Positions 8,648 through 17,957 of a DNA stretch of 35,872 nt are shown here, piece by piece. A program made the translations under genes and the position numbers. How positions within the stretch are numbered: position 1 is the first letter of the stretch; every line of letters starts with the position of its first letter. Origin of the DNA: SKLM01 sp964450435 (GTDB taxonomy: Bacteria; Chloroflexota; Anaerolineae; B4-G1). Location: the NCBI GenBank assembly GCA_964450435.1, contig CAYVCX010000027.1:1-35872 (forward strand). Reading direction: 5' to 3'. The notes under the pieces are model-generated. The model was given only the letters and a program-made list of their open reading frames with translations, searched no databases and was not told where the DNA came from.

Positions 8648-8735
8648 GGCGCGGGCGGGAGTGGCCGCGGAGTTCGGTCGTTGGCGCTCGTGGGAAGGGT
8701 GGTCTGAATCGAAGAGTTGTTGGAGGTTTGACACG

Positions 8736-11081
8736 GTGGACGGACATGATTATCGCGTGGTAGGGAAGGAATCGCGTCGGAAGAACGGGGTCGCCCGGGT
8801 GACGGGCCTGGAGCGATACTCGGTGGACGTGGCACTGCCGCGGATGCTTCACGGACGCACATTGGTCAGCCCGTACGCCCACGCCCGGATCGAGCATATC
8901 GACGCGAGTAAAGCGAAGAGTCTTGGCGCCGTGGTGATCACGTTCGATGACATCCCAAAGGTGCGCTACAACGAGCGCATCATCACCACGCCGCCCGTGC
9001 TGCACAAGGATTTCTACGTGCTGGCCGACAAGGTGCGCTACCGGGGGGAGGCTGTCGCTGCGGTGGCAGCGGAGACGGAGGCCCAGGCCGAGGAAGCTGT
9101 GCGCGCTATCGAAGTGGAGTATGAGCCGCTGCCCGCGTACGTTGATCCTTCCGAGGCTATGGCGGCGGGTGCAGAGCCGATCTACGACAGCGTCCTGTGG
9201 GGGGGCGAGCCGTTCGAGATTCAGAACAACGTTGCCTGCGAGCGTGAGATCGAGGAAGGCGAGGTAGACGCAGCGTTCGCACAGGCCGACGTAGTTGTAG
9301 AAGGTGTCTTCAGGACACCGAAGATTTACCACGCACAGATGGAACCGAAGACCGCAGTCTGCCGACCGGAGCCTGATGGGGGCTTGACAATGTGGTGCAC
9401 GACCCAGTCAATACACAACGTGCGCATCATCCTAGGAGAGATTTTCGACATTCCGCTGAGCAAGATCAACGTCAAGCGCGTGCCGATCGGCGGTACATTC
9501 GGCTCTAGCATCCACATGAACCCCCCGATTCCCATCGCGGCGGCGCTGGCGCTGAAGGCCGGGCGGCCGGTGAAGGTGAGTATGACGCGGGAAGAGGACG
9601 CCCACGACCACGCCCGCTACGGCACGGAGATCCGTCTCAAGCTGGCCGCCAGAGAGGATGGCACGCTGCTCGGGGCCGAGATGGACTTAATCGCCGACAC
9701 CGGTGCGCACAACATCCAGCCCTACTCCTTCCTCGGCGTGTGTGCCGGCTGGTTGGTGTCGCTGTACAGGATTCCAGCCCTCCGCTACAGCGGAGCGGCG
9801 GTCTACACCAACACAACGCCCTCCTGCGCGATGCGGGGCTTCGGCAATCCGCAGGTGACGTTCCCGGCCGAGTCGCTGATGGACGAGCTGGCCGCCAGGC
9901 TGGGGATGGATCCTGTGGAACTGCGGTTGAAGAACTACGTGGGCATAGGGGACACGTTCTGGGGCCAGGGGCCGATGGTGCGCTCGATCGTTCGAAGCGA
10001 CGGCGTGCCCGAGCTCCTGCAGCGGGGGATGGCGGCCATCGGCTGGGACGAGCGAGAGCCCGATGGCTCGCAGGAGGGCCGATATCGACGGGGGTTGGGG
10101 ATGGCCCGCGGGTTCCACACCTCAAGCGCGGGCGCGCCGCAGCCCGGCGACGTGATCGACTTCTCCGGCGCGATGGTCAAAGTCAACACCGATGGTTCAG
10201 TGGATGTGATCACAGCGCTTATGGACCAGGGCGGCGGGACGCTGGAGGCGGTGGCGAAGCTGGTGGCCGAAGCGCTGTGCGTGCCTTTGAACAAAGTCGA
10301 TCTGGCGCCTGCCGAGACCCGCTCGACAGTGTATGACGTCTGCACCCACGCCACACGCGGCGTCTACGCGGGAGGTGGTGCGGCGGTGAAGGCGGCCGAG
10401 AGGGTGCGAGACGAGGTCATCGAGACGGCGGCGCAGTTCATGAGAGTGATGCCAGGCGCGCTGACACTCAGGCTGGATGAGGAGTTGGGACAGAGCGTGG
10501 TCTATGCGCCGGCAGTCCCGGACCGGACGATGACGCTGGCGGAGGTCGCGGAGAAGTGCTGGAGTGAAAGTCGGAAGACGCTGGCGTCGGTGGAGAGCTA
10601 CCGGGCGACCAACTGTCCCCCGGCGTACGTCACGGTGTTCCTGGACGTGGAGATTGATACGTGGACGGGCCAGGTGGAGACGAGGCGGGCGGTGATGGGG
10701 AGCGACTGTGGAACGGTGGTCAATCCCAAGCTCGCGGCTGGTCAGCTAGAGGGGGGACTGTCGATGGGGGCTGGCTACGCGCTCTACGAACAGGCCAGCT
10801 GGGACGCCCGGGGGCATCTCGAGTCTGGCGGTTACTGGATTGATGCCAAGACACCGTCCATCGGGGAGGCGCCGGGAGTGGAGAATCTCGAGGTTCACTT
10901 TGCCGCCACGTATGAGCCGAGCGGCCCCTTCGGCGCTAAAGGAATCGGCGAGGCGGCGATGAATCCAGTCGCAGCGGCCTATGCGAACGCGATATACAAC
11001 GCGATCGGGATTCGCTTCTACGATCTGCCGATAACGGCGGAGAAGATCTTGAGAGCGCTTCGAGGAGGGGGCGATGAGTAG
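8736..11081 (+). CDS. Molybdenum hydroxylase 2: molybdopterin-binding large subunit
   Basis: 781 residues from the GTG at 8736, selected because TGGAGG at 8721-8726 gives ideal spacing and the conserved start RVVGKESRRKNGVARVTG follows. An upstream frame from 8661 would add a Trp/Ser-rich stretch foreign to the family. XDH/CoxL-type Moco domain with MRGFGNPQ and the GAKGIGE motif (Glu739, catalytic base). The first Moco loop reads GGTFGSSIH at 252-260 rather than GGGFGGK, a clear departure from the two other large subunits nearby. It overlaps the downstream FAD-FeS fusion by 8 bp, which should supply its electron-transfer domains. Confidence 0.88.
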   Translation: MDGHDYRVVGKESRRKNGVARVTGLERYSVDVALPRMLHGRTLVSPYAHARIEHIDASKAKSLGAVVITFDDIPKVRYNERIITTPPVLHKDFYVLADKVRYRGEAVAAVAAETEAQAEEAVRAIEVEYEPLPAYVDPSEAMAAGAEPIYDSVLWGGEPFEIQNNVACEREIEEGEVDAAFAQADVVVEGVFRTPKIYHAQMEPKTAVCRPEPDGGLTMWCTTQSIHNVRIILGEIFDIPLSKINVKRVPIGGTFGSSIHMNPPIPIAAALALKAGRPVKVSMTREEDAHDHARYGTEIRLKLAAREDGTLLGAEMDLIADTGAHNIQPYSFLGVCAGWLVSLYRIPALRYSGAAVYTNTTPSCAMRGFGNPQVTFPAESLMDELAARLGMDPVELRLKNYVGIGDTFWGQGPMVRSIVRSDGVPELLQRGMAAIGWDEREPDGSQEGRYRRGLGMARGFHTSSAGAPQPGDVIDFSGAMVKVNTDGSVDVITALMDQGGGTLEAVAKLVAEALCVPLNKVDLAPAETRSTVYDVCTHATRGVYAGGGAAVKAAERVRDEVIETAAQFMRVMPGALTLRLDEELGQSVVYAPAVPDRTMTLAEVAEKCWSESRKTLASVESYRATNCPPAYVTVFLDVEIDTWTGQVETRRAVMGSDCGTVVNPKLAAGQLEGGLSMGAGYALYEQASWDARGHLESGGYWIDAKTPSIGEAPGVENLEVHFAATYEPSGPFGAKGIGEAAMNPVAAAYANAIYNAIGIRFYDLPITAEKILRALRGGGDE

Positions 11082-12582
11082 TAGGCAGGGGCGTGAAAGT
11101 CACGGACACGACATGACAAACTCGCACCTCCTGGTGCATCCGTTCGAGTACTACGAGCCGACCACCCTGGACGAAGCACTCACCGCGCTGAGTGAGTACG
11201 GGAATCGTGCTACGGTCCTGGCCGGAGGAACGTTCTTGCTGGTGCAGATGAAGATGGAGCAGATGGCACCGGAGTGCCTGATCAACGTGGGCAGTCTGCC
11301 CAGCCTGACGGGATTCCGTGTCAGGGGGGACCATCTGGAGATCGGTGCACTGACGTCGATATGGGATGTAGGGAACTCGGCGACCGTGAAGGCGGGCTAC
11401 GCCGCGTTGGCCGATGCGTGTGCGGCGTTCGGATCGACTCAGATTCAACTGACGGGTACCATTGGAGGGAATGTCTGCAGTGGCTCGCCGGCGTCCGATG
11501 CGGTCCCTGCGCTCATCGCGCTGGATGCCGTAGTGGCCATGGCCGGGGCAGAGGGCGAGCGATGCTTGCCGATGGAGCGGTTCTTGCTTGGGCCCGGGGA
11601 GACAGCGATCAGGGATGGCGAGCTCCTAACAGCGATTCGAGTGCCGACGCCGGAGGCGAGGTCTGGGAGTGCTTTCGTGAAGATATCGCGGGTAAGGGCT
11701 GACCTAGCCAAGGCGAGCGCGGCGGCCAAGATCGTGCGTGACGGGGACACGATCGTGGATTGTCGACTTGCTCTCGGTTCGGTGGGACCGACGGTGATGC
11801 GCGCCTGTACGGCTGAGCAGATGTTATGCGGCACGACATTCGGGACCGAGTCTGCCCTGGCGGGGGGCCGAGCGGCCGCTGAGGAGGTGACGCCGATCGA
11901 CGACGTGCGCTCAAGCGCCTGGTACCGGCGTGAGGTGGTGCAGGCGCTGGTGCACGATGCGCTGAAGCTGGCCTGGGAGCGCGCAGGGAAGGACGAGAGT
12001 GGAGAGGTAGGAAGGGAAAGAGGCGTCGAGCTGAGACAGAAGAGAGATCATAGGAGGTCGCGGGGTGCAGCACTTCGCCTCGGACCGACGGAGACTGTTG
12101 AAATCGGGCTCGTGGTGAACGGAGAAGAGCACCGACTGACGGTTGCCCCCAACGAGTTGCTCATCAACGTGCTTCGAGAACGATTGGAGCTGACGGGTAC
12201 GAAATATGGTTGCGGCATCGGAGAGTGCGGTGCCTGCACGGTGCAGCTGGACGGCGTGCCTGCGCTGGCTTGCCTGACGCTGGCCGTGGCCGCAGATGGG
12301 CGCGAGGTGACGACAGTCGAAGGCCTGACCGGGCAGGGTGGAGAACTCCACGCGCTCCAGGAAGCGTTCATCGAGCATGCTGCCTTCCAGTGTGGTTACT
12401 GCACGCCCGGAATGCTGATGATGACGCAGCCCCTGCTGGAGGAGAATCCGACACCCAGCGAAGGGGACATCCGCGACTATTTGAAGGGTAACCGCTGCCG
12501 TTGCACTGGATTCGCGAGTATCGTCCGCGCGGTGAGGAATGGTGACGAGGACCGAGCGGCTAAGGCCGGTGAGCGGGGCTAG
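11074..12582 (+). CDS. Molybdenum hydroxylase 2: FAD-[2Fe-2S] fusion subunit
   Basis: 502 residues joining a CoxM-type FAD domain (residues 1 to about 300; AGGTFLLVQMK and GTIGGNVCSGSPASD motifs) to a CoxS-type iron-sulfur domain (about 345-495; GCGIGECGACTV cluster and CGYCTPGM...CRCTGF cluster). The two are usually separate genes or occur in the order FeS-FAD, so the order FAD-FeS is uncommon. The joining segment, about residues 305-340, is charged and low in complexity, and its DNA contains AGGAGGT at 12052-12058, like a relict ribosome site. GAGGAGG at 11060-11066 supports the ATG at 11074; an alternative ATG lies at 11113. Confidence 0.87.
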   Translation: MSSRQGRESHGHDMTNSHLLVHPFEYYEPTTLDEALTALSEYGNRATVLAGGTFLLVQMKMEQMAPECLINVGSLPSLTGFRVRGDHLEIGALTSIWDVGNSATVKAGYAALADACAAFGSTQIQLTGTIGGNVCSGSPASDAVPALIALDAVVAMAGAEGERCLPMERFLLGPGETAIRDGELLTAIRVPTPEARSGSAFVKISRVRADLAKASAAAKIVRDGDTIVDCRLALGSVGPTVMRACTAEQMLCGTTFGTESALAGGRAAAEEVTPIDDVRSSAWYRREVVQALVHDALKLAWERAGKDESGEVGRERGVELRQKRDHRRSRGAALRLGPTETVEIGLVVNGEEHRLTVAPNELLINVLRERLELTGTKYGCGIGECGACTVQLDGVPALACLTLAVAADGREVTTVEGLTGQGGELHALQEAFIEHAAFQCGYCTPGMLMMTQPLLEENPTPSEGDIRDYLKGNRCRCTGFASIVRAVRNGDEDRAAKAGERG

Positions 12583-12591
12583 GAGGACGAT

Positions 12592-13488
12592 ATGCTACCA
12601 CGATTTGAGTTATTGATGCCCCAGACGTTGGCCGAGGCGCTGGAGATGCTAGCCGGATACGCACCAGATGCGCTGCCGGTGGCCGGGGGCACGAATCTGA
12701 TTCCCGACATGCGGGCCGCGAAGCGAAGACCGGGGGTGCTGGTCAACATCGCGGGGTTGGACGAGCTGCAGGACATCTGGGAAGAGAATGGTCACGCAGT
12801 GACTGGCAGTGGGGTCACTGTCGGGCGGTTATTAGAGAGCGGCGTGATAGCTGCGGGTGCTCCGATTCTAAGGGAGGCGGCGAGCGTGTTTGCGAACCCC
12901 CTGGTGCGGAATCGGGCTACGGTGGGGGGGAACCTGGGCAACGCTTCTCCGGCGGCCGACATGGCACCGCCACTCCTGGTGCTGGACGCCGATGTGCGGC
13001 TGGAGTCGAAGGGGGAGTCACGCTGGATACCCTTGGATGACTTCTTCGTTGACGTGTGCGACACGGTCTGTCGGGGCGTCGAGTTGATCACCGCGGTACG
13101 GTGGCCGGTTCGAGCGGCCAAGACGTTTACCCGGTTTCGGAAGCTGGCACTCCGGAAATCGACGGCGATCTCGGTGGTGAGCGTCGCCGTTCGAATCACA
13201 TTCAGCGATAGGTTGGGCGACGGGGTCCGGTGTGCGGATGCCGCCATCGCGCTGGGGGCGGTGGCGCCCACTCCCATACGTGTCCGTGATGCTGAGGAAG
13301 CGCTGCGGGGCCAGATGCTAAGGCCGGAGGTGATTGAGAAGACGACGCGCCTCGCCTGTACTGCCGCTAGCTGCATAGGGGACGTACGGGGTTCGGCCGA
13401 CTACCGCGGGCAGGTGACGGATGTGCTGGTGCGGCGGCTGTTGCAGGAGGCGGAAGAATGGAGCAAGAACAGATGGAACCGAGAGTGA
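12592..13488 (+). CDS. Molybdenum hydroxylase 3: FAD-binding subunit
   Basis: 298-residue CoxM/XdhB-type subunit with AGGTNLIPDMR near residues 30-41 and the second FAD motif ATVGGNLGNASPAADMAPP near 105-123, both canonical. The C-terminal domain AIALGAVAPTPIRVRDAEE is present. GGAGG directly precedes the ATG, 9 bp after the FAD-FeS fusion. It overlaps the next gene by 31 bp, which points to translational coupling with the matching iron-sulfur subunit. Confidence 0.9.
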   Translation: MLPRFELLMPQTLAEALEMLAGYAPDALPVAGGTNLIPDMRAAKRRPGVLVNIAGLDELQDIWEENGHAVTGSGVTVGRLLESGVIAAGAPILREAASVFANPLVRNRATVGGNLGNASPAADMAPPLLVLDADVRLESKGESRWIPLDDFFVDVCDTVCRGVELITAVRWPVRAAKTFTRFRKLALRKSTAISVVSVAVRITFSDRLGDGVRCADAAIALGAVAPTPIRVRDAEEALRGQMLRPEVIEKTTRLACTAASCIGDVRGSADYRGQVTDVLVRRLLQEAEEWSKNRWNRE

Positions 13489-13949
13489 TCACGCTGAACG
13501 TCAACGGTCGAAGGCATGAAGCAGCCCTTCGCCCAAACACCACGCTGCTTGAAGCCCTGCGCGACCTGGGCTACACGGACGTGAAGAACGGGTGTGAGAA
13601 GGGAGACTGCGGAGCATGTGCGGTGCTTCTAGATGGTGATCCGGTCAACAGCTGTCTCGTGCTGTCCTGGCAAGCAGATGGGGCAGAGATCGTTACGGAC
13701 TCCGGACTGGGGACGCTGGACGACCCCCACCCGCTGCAGGAGGCCTTCGCTGACGCCGGTGCTGCCCAGTGTGGGTACTGCACGCCTGGCATGGTTATCT
13801 CGGCGAAGGCATTGCTGGACCGCAATCCAAGGCCGAGCGATGAGGAGATTCGGGAGGCGATAGCCGGAAACCTGTGCCGCTGCACGGGGTACACGCAGAT
13901 CATCGAAGCGGTGCACCTGGCGGCTGAACGCACGGGAGGTCAGGAATGA
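13458..13949 (+). CDS. Molybdenum hydroxylase 3: [2Fe-2S] subunit
   Basis: 163 residues, standard CoxS/XdhC-type small subunit with two [2Fe-2S] clusters: GCEKGDCGACAV...C in the ferredoxin-like domain and CGYCTPGM plus CRCTGYTQIIEA in the helical domain. GGAGG at 13446-13450 fixes the start at 13458, inside the previous gene. An ATG at 13473 would also keep the domain complete. Its stop overlaps the start of the large subunit by 4 bp (ATGA). Confidence 0.92.
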   Translation: MEQEQMEPRVITLNVNGRRHEAALRPNTTLLEALRDLGYTDVKNGCEKGDCGACAVLLDGDPVNSCLVLSWQADGAEIVTDSGLGTLDDPHPLQEAFADAGAAQCGYCTPGMVISAKALLDRNPRPSDEEIREAIAGNLCRCTGYTQIIEAVHLAAERTGGQE

Positions 13950-16279
13950 CATATCGGGCCAATTACGAGGCCAAACCGTTGCCGCAGGTCGATCTACCGC
14001 CGCTGCGGCAGGTGGGCAAGCCGTTGCGCCGCATCGACGCTCTGGGCAAATGCACGGGCACGACAGTGTACGCTGGCGATTATACTATGCCGAACATGCT
14101 CCACGCGAAAGTCTTCCGCAGCGGTGAGCCCTCGGCGCGCATCATTCGATTGGACGTGAGCCGTGCGGAGGCACTGGACGGCGTCGCATGCGTCCTAACG
14201 GCCGATGATCTGCCCGGGGCCGGGCTTGCCACGGACATGCCGGGCCAGACGGGGAGGGAGGAGCGCAAAGGGACCCGGGCACCCGTGCTCGCCGCGGATC
14301 GCGTGCGTTTCTATGGGGAGCCGATCGCGCTGGTCGCAGCAGAGACGGAGGAGACCGCCCAACGCGCGCTGGAGCTGATTGAGATCGAATACGAGCTGCT
14401 TCCCGGGGTATTCGACCCGGTGGCAGCCCTGCAGCCCGAGGCTCCTGTGGTCCACGAGCCCGACAATGTGATTGCGCGCTGGAGGATCCGCAAGGGAGAC
14501 GTGGAGGCCGGGTTCGCTGTAGCTGATGAAATTGTGGAGAATACGTTCCGCGTGCCCTTCGTCGAGCATGCCTACCTGGAGCCGGAAGGAGGCGTCTCCT
14601 GGGTCGACGACCAAGGGGTGATCAACATTCGCGTGTCCACGCAGGTCGTCGAGCACTTCCGTAAGGTCGCCGAGGCTGTGGGGGTACCGCAGAACAAGAT
14701 TCGGACTCGGGGTGCGATGGTTGGTGGAGGCTTCGGTGGCAAGGAGGACATCACCGTCGAGATCTTCCTGGCGCTGTTGGCAAAGCGCACGCGTCGTCCC
14801 GTTCGGCTGGTCTACACGCGGGAGGAGTCGTTTATCGCACAGTCGAAACGCCATCCATTCATGATCACGCACCGGACGGGGGTGAAGAAGAGCGGGCGCA
14901 TCACCGCGGCTAAGATAGAGATGACCGCGGACGCCGGAGCCTATCCCTACTTGAGCCCGTACGTGCTGCTCTACGCGACGATCATGTCGACGGGTCCATA
15001 CAGGATTGACAACCTTCGTGTCGACAGCGTAGTGGCAGCCACGAACCAGCCGTTTACCAGCGCAATGCGGGGATTTGGGGGGCCGCAAGCGGCTGTGGCC
15101 TACGAACAACAGATGGACGAAATCGCCGAAGCACTGGGGCTGGACGCGCTGGAAGTGCGGCGCGTCAACTACCTGAAGACGGGCGAGTCGAACGCCACCG
15201 GGCAGACGATCGATAGTGCCACGTGGCTGGAGGAGACGGCGACACACGCTCTGGCGGCCCTGGGCGGCAAGCAACGGGGAGATGGGCCGGTGAGAGTGGG
15301 TCGAGGGCTGGCGTCGACGTTCCAGAGCTACGGACGCATCACCTGGTTCCACGACACAGCCCAGGCGTGGGTGGGGGTGGAGATGGACGGAGCTGTGGTG
15401 GTAAGGTGTGGGGTGCCTGATCACGGCGGCGGGCAGGTCAACAGCCTGGCACAGATCGCTGGCGAGCTTCTCGGCGTACCCCTGGAAGAGGTGACGGTGT
15501 ACAGCACGGACTCGGCGGTGACGCCCCTGGCCGGGACTACGACCGCCACGCGTCAGTTGTATATGTCTGGCAGCGCAGTCCACAAAGCAGCCAGCGCTGT
15601 GCGGGATGTGCTGCTTGAGCGGGCATCGAAGCACTTCGAGGAGCCGGTTGAGGGGTTGGATCTGGCGGACAACAGGGTCTTCGTGAGGAGCGACCCCGAG
15701 AAATCGATGGCGTTGAAAAACCTTGTCGCCCGATGTGCATCGGAAGGGTTGCCGCTGTCGAATCTGGCGCTCTTTCGGGCTCCCTTCACGGACGGGATCG
15801 ATCCGGAGACGGGACAAGGAGACGTGTTTCCTGACTTCACCTTCGGCGCACAGGCGGTGGAAGTGGCCGTGGACATAGAGACCGGCGAGATCTCTGTGCT
15901 GAAGAGTGTGGCTGCCCACGACGTTGGACGGGCCATCAACCCAGCGGCCGTCAGGGGGCAGATCCAAGGAGGTGCCGCTCAGGGGATGGGGTACGCATTG
16001 ATGGAGGAGTTCGTGGTCGAGAAAGGGGTGACCAAGACTCCGTCGCTCTCGGAGTACCTGATCCCGACCGCGAAGGACTTTCCCGACACTGACGCGATCA
16101 TTATGGAGTCCGGGACAGGGGTGGGACCGTTTGGGGCCAAGGGCATCGGTGAGCCCGCGTTGACGCCGGCTGCTCCAGCTGTGGCCAACGCCGTCGCAGA
16201 CGCCATCGGTGTGCGGGTCGAGGAGCTGCCGATCACACCAGAGCGGGTGCTGGAGGCGCTGGAGAAGCGCAGAGAGTAG
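13946..16279 (+). CDS. Molybdenum hydroxylase 3: molybdopterin-binding large subunit
   Basis: 777-residue XDH/CoxL-family catalytic subunit. The Moco-binding loop GGGFGGKED at 260-268 is canonical, MRGFGGPQ follows at mid-chain, and GAKGIGEP carries Glu736, the expected catalytic base. The arginine-based CO-dehydrogenase loop (AYRCSFR) is absent, so this is a hydroxylase of organic substrates and not a CO dehydrogenase. With the two preceding genes it makes a complete three-subunit enzyme. The maturation genes follow at once. Confidence 0.9.
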   Translation: MTYRANYEAKPLPQVDLPPLRQVGKPLRRIDALGKCTGTTVYAGDYTMPNMLHAKVFRSGEPSARIIRLDVSRAEALDGVACVLTADDLPGAGLATDMPGQTGREERKGTRAPVLAADRVRFYGEPIALVAAETEETAQRALELIEIEYELLPGVFDPVAALQPEAPVVHEPDNVIARWRIRKGDVEAGFAVADEIVENTFRVPFVEHAYLEPEGGVSWVDDQGVINIRVSTQVVEHFRKVAEAVGVPQNKIRTRGAMVGGGFGGKEDITVEIFLALLAKRTRRPVRLVYTREESFIAQSKRHPFMITHRTGVKKSGRITAAKIEMTADAGAYPYLSPYVLLYATIMSTGPYRIDNLRVDSVVAATNQPFTSAMRGFGGPQAAVAYEQQMDEIAEALGLDALEVRRVNYLKTGESNATGQTIDSATWLEETATHALAALGGKQRGDGPVRVGRGLASTFQSYGRITWFHDTAQAWVGVEMDGAVVVRCGVPDHGGGQVNSLAQIAGELLGVPLEEVTVYSTDSAVTPLAGTTTATRQLYMSGSAVHKAASAVRDVLLERASKHFEEPVEGLDLADNRVFVRSDPEKSMALKNLVARCASEGLPLSNLALFRAPFTDGIDPETGQGDVFPDFTFGAQAVEVAVDIETGEISVLKSVAAHDVGRAINPAAVRGQIQGGAAQGMGYALMEEFVVEKGVTKTPSLSEYLIPTAKDFPDTDAIIMESGTGVGPFGAKGIGEPALTPAAPAVANAVADAIGVRVEELPITPERVLEALEKRRE

Positions 16280-16286
16280 GGCAGGC

Positions 16287-17102
16287 TTGGCAGGGATCTG
16301 GTGCAGTGGTCTGTGCGCGGCGCTGGGGCTGACGTGCGGAGAGATGATCGCGTTCGTCGGCGCGGGCGGCAAGACGACGGCAGCCTGGCGGGTGCTTAAC
16401 GAACTGGCGGACGGCGGTGAGCCGGGCGTTCTCACCACGACGACGCGGGTTTTCAAGCCGAGAAGCGGAGCGGTGGAGTTGATGGTGAACTCCGAGCCTT
16501 CCGCTGAGGAGGTGGCAAGGGCGCTGGAGGAGGCGCCGAGGGTGATGTGGGGCGCACGGATCGGGGAGAGGGGCGACCCCGAGCAAGCGGCGCGCAGCCC
16601 CTATCCGGCGGAGCCGCTGAAACTTGTTGGGCCAACCCCAGGGGCGGTGAACCGGTTGTCGAGGGAATTGCCCGGGGTGACGTGGCTGGTGGAGGCGGAT
16701 GGTGCCAGCGGGAGATTGCTGAAGGCTCCGGCGGCGCACGAACCGGTCATTCCGTCGGAGAGCGACCGGGTGATTATTGTCGCCGGGTTGGGCGCGATAG
16801 GAAGGCCGCTGGACGCGGAGATCGTACACCGTCCCAAGGTAGCGGCGCGGCTGCTAGGCGTAGACACAGGGGTTTTGATTGCGGCAGAGATGATCGCTGA
16901 CCTGGTAGCGGATCCATGCGGGGGGGCGAAAGGCATACCTTGGCGATCAGAGGCCGTGGTTATGCTCACCCAGTGGAATGGACCAAGCGCTTTGGCTGTA
17001 GAGCACATCGCCGAGCGTATTCTGAGGAAAGGAAGATTCACTCGGGTCGTGCAGACTGATCTGCGCGCACGCGACCCAGCGGTGGCATTTTGGTCAGACT
17101 GA
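16287..17102 (+). CDS. yqeC: YqeC-like putative selenium-dependent hydroxylase accessory protein
   Basis: About 271 residues from a TTG at 16287, 8 bp after the large subunit stop; this start keeps the N-terminal helix normally seen before the P-loop. GAGGKTT at 25-31 is a Walker A-like loop, followed by TTTTRVFKP and a WLVEADGASGRLLKAP segment, all typical of YqeC. Known family context: yqeC belongs to the cluster marking selenium-dependent molybdenum hydroxylases (SDMH), where it is thought to help install labile selenium in the cofactor. The start is uncertain: the same frame opens at 16209 inside the preceding gene, and the next ATG (16344) would cut close to the P-loop. Confidence 0.82.
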   Translation: MAGIWCSGLCAALGLTCGEMIAFVGAGGKTTAAWRVLNELADGGEPGVLTTTTRVFKPRSGAVELMVNSEPSAEEVARALEEAPRVMWGARIGERGDPEQAARSPYPAEPLKLVGPTPGAVNRLSRELPGVTWLVEADGASGRLLKAPAAHEPVIPSESDRVIIVAGLGAIGRPLDAEIVHRPKVAARLLGVDTGVLIAAEMIADLVADPCGGAKGIPWRSEAVVMLTQWNGPSALAVEHIAERILRKGRFTRVVQTDLRARDPAVAFWSD

Positions 17103-17135
17103 GCATCAGGACGCAGGCAAGGTGTGGGAGGGGGC

Positions 17136-17957
17136 ATGTTTGAAGAGACAGAGCTCGTGTATGAGGCCGCTCTGAAGGCTGTACGGCAAGGGAGGTCGGC
17201 CGCTCTGGCTACGGTGATCGAAGCGCGCGGCTCGACGCCCCGAGGAGCCTCCGCCAAGATGCTAGTCTATGCCGACGGAGGGACGGTGGGCACCGTCGGT
17301 GGAGGCGGCGTAGAGTCTCGAGTGATCGAGGAAGCAAAGGCGGCAATCCGCGAGGGGGAGTCGCACGAGCTGCACTACCGTCTGAGGGATGAAGAGCGAG
17401 GCGATCCCGGGATCTGCGGCGGCGATATGCGCATTTTCGTGGAGGCGCTGGCTACGCGTCCGACGGTATTGGTGATCGGCGCTGGTCACGTGGGCCAGGC
17501 GGTGGCCGAGCTGGCAGACTTTCTTGGCTATCGGGTTGCCGTGCTGGACGAGCGGCCGGAACTGGTGACTAGCGAGCGCTTTCCGTGGGCGGAGGTTCTC
17601 TTGACGGGCGACGTGGGCGAGCAAGTGGAGGGTTTCTCGCTGACCGAGCATACGCACGTGGTCATGGTCACTCCTCACCACTCACTGGACGAGAAGGTTT
17701 TGGCGGCTGTGAGCAATCGACCGTTTGCCTATCTGGGCCTTATCGGGAGTCGGCGGCGCACGGCCCAGACCTTCGAGCGGGCCCGCGAGGCGGGCGTCCC
17801 CGCTGAGTTGCTGGAACAGGTGCATACTCCGATCGGGCTGGACATCGGTGCCGAGAGCCCACGGGAGATCGCGGTCAGTATCATGGCGGAGCTCATCGCC
17901 GTGCAGCGCGGGCGCGCCGGTGAGGGCCCGAGGCGTGAGGCGTCAGCAGGGAAATGA
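17136..17957 (+). CDS. xdhC: XdhC/CoxI-family molybdenum cofactor insertion protein
   Basis: 273 residues from the ATG at 17136 with GGGAGG just upstream; a GTG at 17124 is a possible earlier start. The N-terminal XdhC/CoxI domain carries TVIEARGSTPRGASAKMLV, and the C-terminal Rossmann domain has GAGHVGQAVAELADFLGYRV, followed by IGSRRR and the IGLDIGAESPREIAVSI tail. XdhC binds molybdenum cofactor, protects it during sulfuration and hands it to the apo-hydroxylase. Its position between yqeC- and yqeB-like genes right after three hydroxylases indicates that it serves them. Confidence 0.9.
   Translation: MFEETELVYEAALKAVRQGRSAALATVIEARGSTPRGASAKMLVYADGGTVGTVGGGGVESRVIEEAKAAIREGESHELHYRLRDEERGDPGICGGDMRIFVEALATRPTVLVIGAGHVGQAVAELADFLGYRVAVLDERPELVTSERFPWAEVLLTGDVGEQVEGFSLTEHTHVVMVTPHHSLDEKVLAAVSNRPFAYLGLIGSRRRTAQTFERAREAGVPAELLEQVHTPIGLDIGAESPREIAVSIMAELIAVQRGRAGEGPRREASAGK

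Noticed and set aside
13946..16279. Carbon monoxide dehydrogenase (CoxL) identity for the large subunits
   Set aside because: The active-site loops read FRGFG or MRGFG, not the AYRCSFR loop of form I CO dehydrogenase.
14195..16456. Very long minus-strand open frame (753 codons) opposite hydroxylase 3
   Set aside because: It is the antisense shadow of the large subunit, whose family motifs are unmistakable; the minus frame is rich in His, Arg and Pro and has no family.
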